Source: Pyrinomonadaceae bacterium
GTDB taxonomy: Bacteria > Acidobacteriota > Blastocatellia > Pyrinomonadales > Pyrinomonadaceae
DNA length: 47,043 nucleotides
Direction of reading: 5' to 3'
Assembly: GCA_021463165.1 (NCBI GenBank)
Contig: JAJTWY010000024.1
Location: 1 to 47,043, forward strand
In this document: positions 43,901 through 47,043 of the stretch, one piece after another
How positions within the stretch are numbered: position 1 is the stretch's first letter
Layout: every line of letters begins with the position of its first letter
Notes under the pieces: model-generated
Told to the model about the DNA's origin: nothing
The model's database searches: none
The model's input: the letters and a program-made list of their open reading frames with translations, nothing else
Made by a program: the position numbers and the translations under genes

Positions 43901-46900
43901 TAGGCGTAACCGCCACGGCCGGAATGGCGTTGGTGGGTACGGTAACCTCGATCTCGGGAGATATTTCCATTACCGGGATCAGCGGTACTGCGATCGGTGA
44001 GAATGTCGTCGTAAGTTCGGTAGGCGTCATTTTATTCTCCGGATCTACTCTGTCTTCGACGGGCGTCGCACCGAATACCGCAACGATCACGGTCGTCGGA
44101 ACGGCGGGCTCCGTGACAAACAGCCAGGGCGGGGCAGTTGGGGTCCGCAATGGCGGCACGATATCGACCGTCGACGGTGCGGTCAGCATAACGGGCAACG
44201 GCGCCACTCAGACCGCTGCCGGCACGGTTGGCAATTTGCTTTCCGCCGGGTTGTTAACCGCCGGAACCATCGTATCTACCGGAACTGGAGCGAACGCAGG
44301 TTCATTGACACTCACGGGTACATCCGCAACGAGCACTTCCGGCTCGTCTCAGGGATTCAGGCAAGACTCATCAGTAAGCACTATCAGCACGGTCGATGGG
44401 GATGTCAGTATCACCGGCACTTCGGGCACGTGTAATGACGGATGTTTTGGATCGTCACTGCGGGCGAACATCACGGCAACTGGCGACGGAAACGTCACGA
44501 TCACGGGTACCGGCGGCACAGCCACCGCCGGTGCTCCGACCGTCCCTTTAAACGGCGTCCACGTACGCGATGGTGCGACAGTCTCAACAGCGACCGGTGC
44601 GATCGAGATAACCGGAACTGGCGGTAACACTTCGAATAACGCGGGCGTTCAGCTCGGCGGTATCCTCGGCACCACCGGAACGCTCGCAACGTCAGGCGGC
44701 AGCGTGACGTTAAATGCGGACACGATCTTTATCGATACCGGTCTCGGTGCGATAAATGCCGCGGGCAGACCCGTTTCGTTGAGGCAGAAAACAAACGCTG
44801 TTGCGATCAACCTCGGCTCGGCGGTCGATACGACGCCTTCGACGCTCGAGCTTTCCGACGCCGAGCTCGATCGCGTAACTGCCGGAACGATCAATATAGG
44901 TAATGCAACAAGCGGCACGATCACGACCAGCGCCGATATTACCCGCGCCGCCGCGACAAACATGACGCTTACGAGCGATGGCGATGTCGTGATCAGCGGA
45001 GGTCAGATAAATACCGGTGGCGGAACCTTGTTCCTCGATCCGGGCGTTTCACCTGACGCTGTCAAGCCGACAAAAGCCTCGACCGACGTTACTGCTAGCA
45101 CGCTTTCATTCGGCAGCGATCTGGCGATCGTGATCGACGGTACGACGGTGGATACGCAGTACAACCAGCTAAATGTCATGGGAGCGGTAAACCTGACCGG
45201 TGTCTCGCTCATGCTGAGCGGCAGCCATGTTCCGACAGCGGGGCAGCAGTTTGTCATCGTCAATAACGACGGGGCCGATGCAATTATCAGTACCTTCAAC
45301 GGATTGGCACAAGGTGCGACGATCAACAATTTCCTCGGCGCGGCAGGCGTGAACGCGACGATAAGCTACACGGGCGGCACGGGGAACGACGTTGTGCTCA
45401 CTGTGGACTATGTTCCGCCGACCGTAACAAGTACGACACCGCTCCAGGCAGCGACGGGCGTCGACCGCAACGGCAATATTACGCTCAATTTCTCCGAGCC
45501 GGTGAATATCGCCGCGGGCGGCATCACGCTCAACTGTGCGGGCGTACAAACGTTCTCACCAACGCTGCCGCAAAACGGCGTAAGCACGATAACACTCGAC
45601 CCGACAGCGACACTTCCGGCTGGCGTCCTCTGCACGGTCACGGGTGTATCGGCAAATATCGCCGACCCCGCCGGAAATCAACTCGACGGTGACGGCAACG
45701 GCTCCGCAGGGCCGAACTTCGTTCTGACCTTTACAACCGCTTGTACCACAAATCCGGTCGTCCAGAACAGCAACGACAGCGGGGCCGACAGTTTGCGTCA
45801 AGCGGTTATTGATGCGTGCCCGGGGAGTACGATCACGTTCTCGAACACGACCGCGGGCGGTGCGACGAATTTCCACGACGGAACGCAGAGGACGATCACG
45901 CTGACCTCGGGTGAGATCGTCATTGCCAAGAACCTGACGATAAACGGGCCGGGAGCCAATCTTCTGACCGTCAGCGGCAACAACGCGAGCCGAATTTTCA
46001 ACATACCAGTCGGGCCGCCGGCGCACGTCGTCGCGATCAGCGGACTGACGATCGCAAACGGTAGAGAAGTTTACACGACGCTGAATGACGGCGGCGGAGG
46101 TGTCTATAATGCCGGCATACTGACCATCTCAGCCTGCACGTTTTTGAATAACACAATAACGGCTTTCGGCCACGGAGGCGGGCTTTATGATGTGGGGGAC
46201 GTTACCATAACGGGCTCGACGTTCATAGGGAATTCGGCCTCCGAAGGAGGCGGTTTGTGGGCCTTATCTTCCGCCGCTATAACAAACTCGACCTTCTCCG
46301 GCAATACTGCGGTTTCGTTTGGCGGCGGCGTGTATTTCTACGATTCTGGAACGCTGTATAACTCAACTGTGACTGCCAATACGGCATCACAGGGCGGAGG
46401 GGTTAGTTTAAGCTCCCAACTGGGTTTTTCGTATATTTCCAGCTCAATTATTGCCGGCAACTCTGCTACTACCAGTGAACCAGATATCTTTCGGTTCCTC
46501 GGAATCCTTGTTGAGAACAATAATGTTGTCGGGATCACTGATAGTCCCTTGTCGACTGATTTGCCGAGCGGCTCTCCCAACGCTCACAACAGCTATGTCG
46601 GTACGGCTACTGCACCCGTAAATCCGCTGCTACGGCCGCTTGCGAACAACGGCGGGCCGACCGAGACGCATGCGTTGTGTGCGGCGGTTGGAGTTCCGGC
46701 CGGGTGTACGGGCGTAAGTCCGGCGATAGACAAGGGGATCAACACTACGCCAACTCCGCTCATGTTCGACCAGCGAGGCACTGGCTTCCCGAGGACGACA
46801 AACAATCCGAGCATCACAGATGCGGCGGACGGAACGGATATCGGAGCATTCGAGGTACAGACGATCCCGACGACAACGACGGTCGTGTCATCGCAGAATG

Positions 46901-47043
46901 CGTCGGTGTATGGGACGAATGTGACATTCACGGCGACGGTAGCACCGGTGCCGCCGGGCGGGACGGTGCAGTTCGTGATCGACGGCAGCAACTTCGGTGC
47001 TCCGGTCACGGTGGACGGTGCCGGGCAGACGGCTGTTTCGACA
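40912..47043 (+). CDS. Giant secreted beta-repeat surface protein (adhesin-like), 3' end outside the window
   Basis: ATG 40912 opens a frame that is unbroken for 2044 codons to the window edge. GGAGG lies 10 bases upstream. Residues 1-about 38 form a signal peptide (RFRFFVFIAGAIVFAGIGIGATASA). A long run of short beta strands rich in Gly, Thr, Ser, Asn and Val follows, with haemagglutinin/beta-helix-like repeats such as VDGDVSITGTSG and GDGNVTITGTGG near residues 940-1270. About residues 1500-1610 form a bacterial Ig-like (Big_5 type) domain (PPTVTSTTPLQAATGV to VLTFTT). Then comes a right-handed beta-helix with DSGADSLRQAVIDACPG, ending in the choice-of-anchor signature NNGGPTETHAL. A second Ig-like domain starts near 1983. 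It is probably an adhesin or matrix protein; the anchor is not in view. Confidence 0.85.
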   Translation, partial: MSRMTARPFTRFRFFVFIAGAIVFAGIGIGATASAASVELHLGLVESLKGLLGDRAQPFQGLIESETGSAVTSAGVTYYSQGNLAPNLTSSWNTIPSGGGSPPPNFTGGDVFVIQNGHNMTTTAAWSVSGTLSKVHIESGGILTATNVVTMAAATTFRIDAGGTYVHSNTSAYGSSIFQGIEDFDPASTVIITNSNSTGPSSVTFGNLTINAPTLSSNIQCGGGLTTINGNLAVISTNASEFRLAANTTQTITVGKDVIIQGGTLNIASGSAGITTLDIGGSFNQTGGIWTTNSTSNQAVNFTGGTSSVSFIQSAGTFANSRINYAVSSGKTLNLTDDFPLALGRSLTVNGVLNCGTKAVTGSSTFFVLSSGATLGIGSTAGISSSGATGNVQTTSRSFSPGASYVYNGSAAQVTGSGLPSTVNNLTVNNASGVTLGAPVEIGGILELTAGNFITTNTNLLTVTNTAVGAISGGGPASYVSGPIARDVVTGAGPYVFPTGKGSFNPLEILNPASAGTVRVRAEVFDTGSGGTAGTGLSSLKTNRFWQAKETSGSFTSATVRLTDTTVATGDLIGQYINNSNDNPVGTYDSVGGTVVPGTTITSNPMSSVSFFSIGSSSPPGETSANLDGSGNVTITDENGGTSNDTLTMTCSGGVLTITSNVTIGAGPGFTQSGPNAVTILVGSITGSLTINTLGGNDSLTIDLSGCDFINDGAGGGLFFNGGAAGDDALNIAGYSGGTTTYNYTNANDGNVVIAGGTRTGTITYTGLEPIANSGTATDVIFNLPSASANNATLADIGSGMTRLSAPTFEQTDFATPTGSVTLNRGHVDDTLNVSTALPSFPTLNVGTAVSPFRNFFINGTVTLAVDKNLTAFARIGMGVTGITATGNGAVSLTSESNILLTGGPGISVVNGDMTLNANQQATPTAGYFQAVIVNSTLSTSGRGNIVINGKGGSDTVVASGTTASVGVNVTDSGLVSSTSTAADAGLITIDARSGNVGVTATAGMALVGTVTSISGDISITGISGTAIGENVVVSSVGVILFSGSTLSSTGVAPNTATITVVGTAGSVTNSQGGAVGVRNGGTISTVDGAVSITGNGATQTAAGTVGNLLSAGLLTAGTIVSTGTGANAGSLTLTGTSATSTSGSSQGFRQDSSVSTISTVDGDVSITGTSGTCNDGCFGSSLRANITATGDGNVTITGTGGTATAGAPTVPLNGVHVRDGATVSTATGAIEITGTGGNTSNNAGVQLGGILGTTGTLATSGGSVTLNADTIFIDTGLGAINAAGRPVSLRQKTNAVAINLGSAVDTTPSTLELSDAELDRVTAGTINIGNATSGTITTSADITRAAATNMTLTSDGDVVISGGQINTGGGTLFLDPGVSPDAVKPTKASTDVTASTLSFGSDLAIVIDGTTVDTQYNQLNVMGAVNLTGVSLMLSGSHVPTAGQQFVIVNNDGADAIISTFNGLAQGATINNFLGAAGVNATISYTGGTGNDVVLTVDYVPPTVTSTTPLQAATGVDRNGNITLNFSEPVNIAAGGITLNCAGVQTFSPTLPQNGVSTITLDPTATLPAGVLCTVTGVSANIADPAGNQLDGDGNGSAGPNFVLTFTTACTTNPVVQNSNDSGADSLRQAVIDACPGSTITFSNTTAGGATNFHDGTQRTITLTSGEIVIAKNLTINGPGANLLTVSGNNASRIFNIPVGPPAHVVAISGLTIANGREVYTTLNDGGGGVYNAGILTISACTFLNNTITAFGHGGGLYDVGDVTITGSTFIGNSASEGGGLWALSSAAITNSTFSGNTAVSFGGGVYFYDSGTLYNSTVTANTASQGGGVSLSSQLGFSYISSSIIAGNSATTSEPDIFRFLGILVENNNVVGITDSPLSTDLPSGSPNAHNSYVGTATAPVNPLLRPLANNGGPTETHALCAAVGVPAGCTGVSPAIDKGINTTPTPLMFDQRGTGFPRTTNNPSITDAADGTDIGAFEVQTIPTTTTVVSSQNASVYGTNVTFTATVAPVPPGGTVQFVIDGSNFGAPVTVDGAGQTAVST
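43720..44720 (+). repeat. Imperfect tandem beta-helix repeats in the giant protein
   Basis: The translated segment repeats a unit of roughly 50 codons built on [ST]-x-D/G-G-x-[VI]-x-I-T-G-x-G/S-G, for example VDGAVSITGNGA, VDGDVSITGTSG, GDGNVTITGTGG and TGAIEITGTGG, each followed by a variable Ala/Thr/Gly stretch. Copies are diverged at DNA level. The pattern is that of filamentous-haemagglutinin-like beta-solenoid coils. Confidence 0.55.

Noticed and set aside
42345..47009. Many minus-strand frames of 60-170 codons across the giant gene
   Set aside because: They come from the repetitive Thr/Gly-rich coding sequence; rich in Val/Pro/Ala with no starts or ribosome binding sites.

Overview
The window looks like a chromosomal segment of an Acidobacteriota bacterium, most likely of the class Blastocatellia (Pyrinomonadaceae-like). 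This is inferred from gene content and style, not from a marker gene: secreted proteins with PASTA, zinc-ribbon and C25-peptidase domains, AtuA-family and B12-binding acyl-CoA enzymes, moderately high GC with many gat/atc-rich codons, and very large beta-strand-rich surface proteins. Most of it is dense housekeeping DNA. No intact phage, IS element, CRISPR array or complete defence island is visible.

Layout. 1-1034: the end of a secreted protein cut by the window edge, then small doubtful ORFs. 1038-5889: a minus-strand block with an AtuA/DUF1446 protein, a small secreted basic protein, a stand-alone cobalamin-binding domain, a DUF3298-like secreted protein overlapping a sterol-desaturase/fatty-acid-hydroxylase family membrane enzyme, and a secreted protein of unknown function. 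5938-10833: plus-strand genes for a haem-binding protein, peptide deformylase, a small protein, a predicted outer-membrane barrel, delta-1-pyrroline-5-carboxylate dehydrogenase and a secreted protein, closed by a strong terminator. 10902-18445: a tight plus-strand cluster (alkaline phosphatase, fmt, trhO, rsmB, PASTA protein, rpe, BamD-like TPR protein) with ATGA/TGATG overlaps. It ends at two facing terminators shared with a minus-strand M48 metalloprotease.

20138-26372: a large orphan AAA+-type ATPase resembling the PglY/DUF6079 and DUF499 ATPases, a Rossmann/DUF2520 protein, a Fur-family regulator, and two small proteins of unknown function. 26380-29201: a minus-strand pair, an NRAMP-related transporter and an MscS channel with a cyclic-nucleotide-binding domain. 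29202-29993: a scar-like gene-poor stretch with an N-terminal fragment of a DNA methyltransferase and a GGGACAC-rich segment. 29994-37739: gamma-glutamyltransferase, two tandem zinc-ribbon paralogues, a DinB-like protein, a CrtC-like protein, tRNA-Glu(CTC) and aconitase with a palindrome over its promoter.

37832-47043: a C25 (gingipain-type) cysteine peptidase, followed by the most unusual unit of the window. This unit has a near-consensus sigma-70 promoter, a leader that can fold into a three-way junction, a 62-codon leader ORF with a strong ribosome binding site, and an ORF of at least 2044 codons that abuts it and runs off the window. The giant ORF encodes a secreted protein of beta-helix/adhesin repeats, a bacterial Ig-like domain and a choice-of-anchor-type region.
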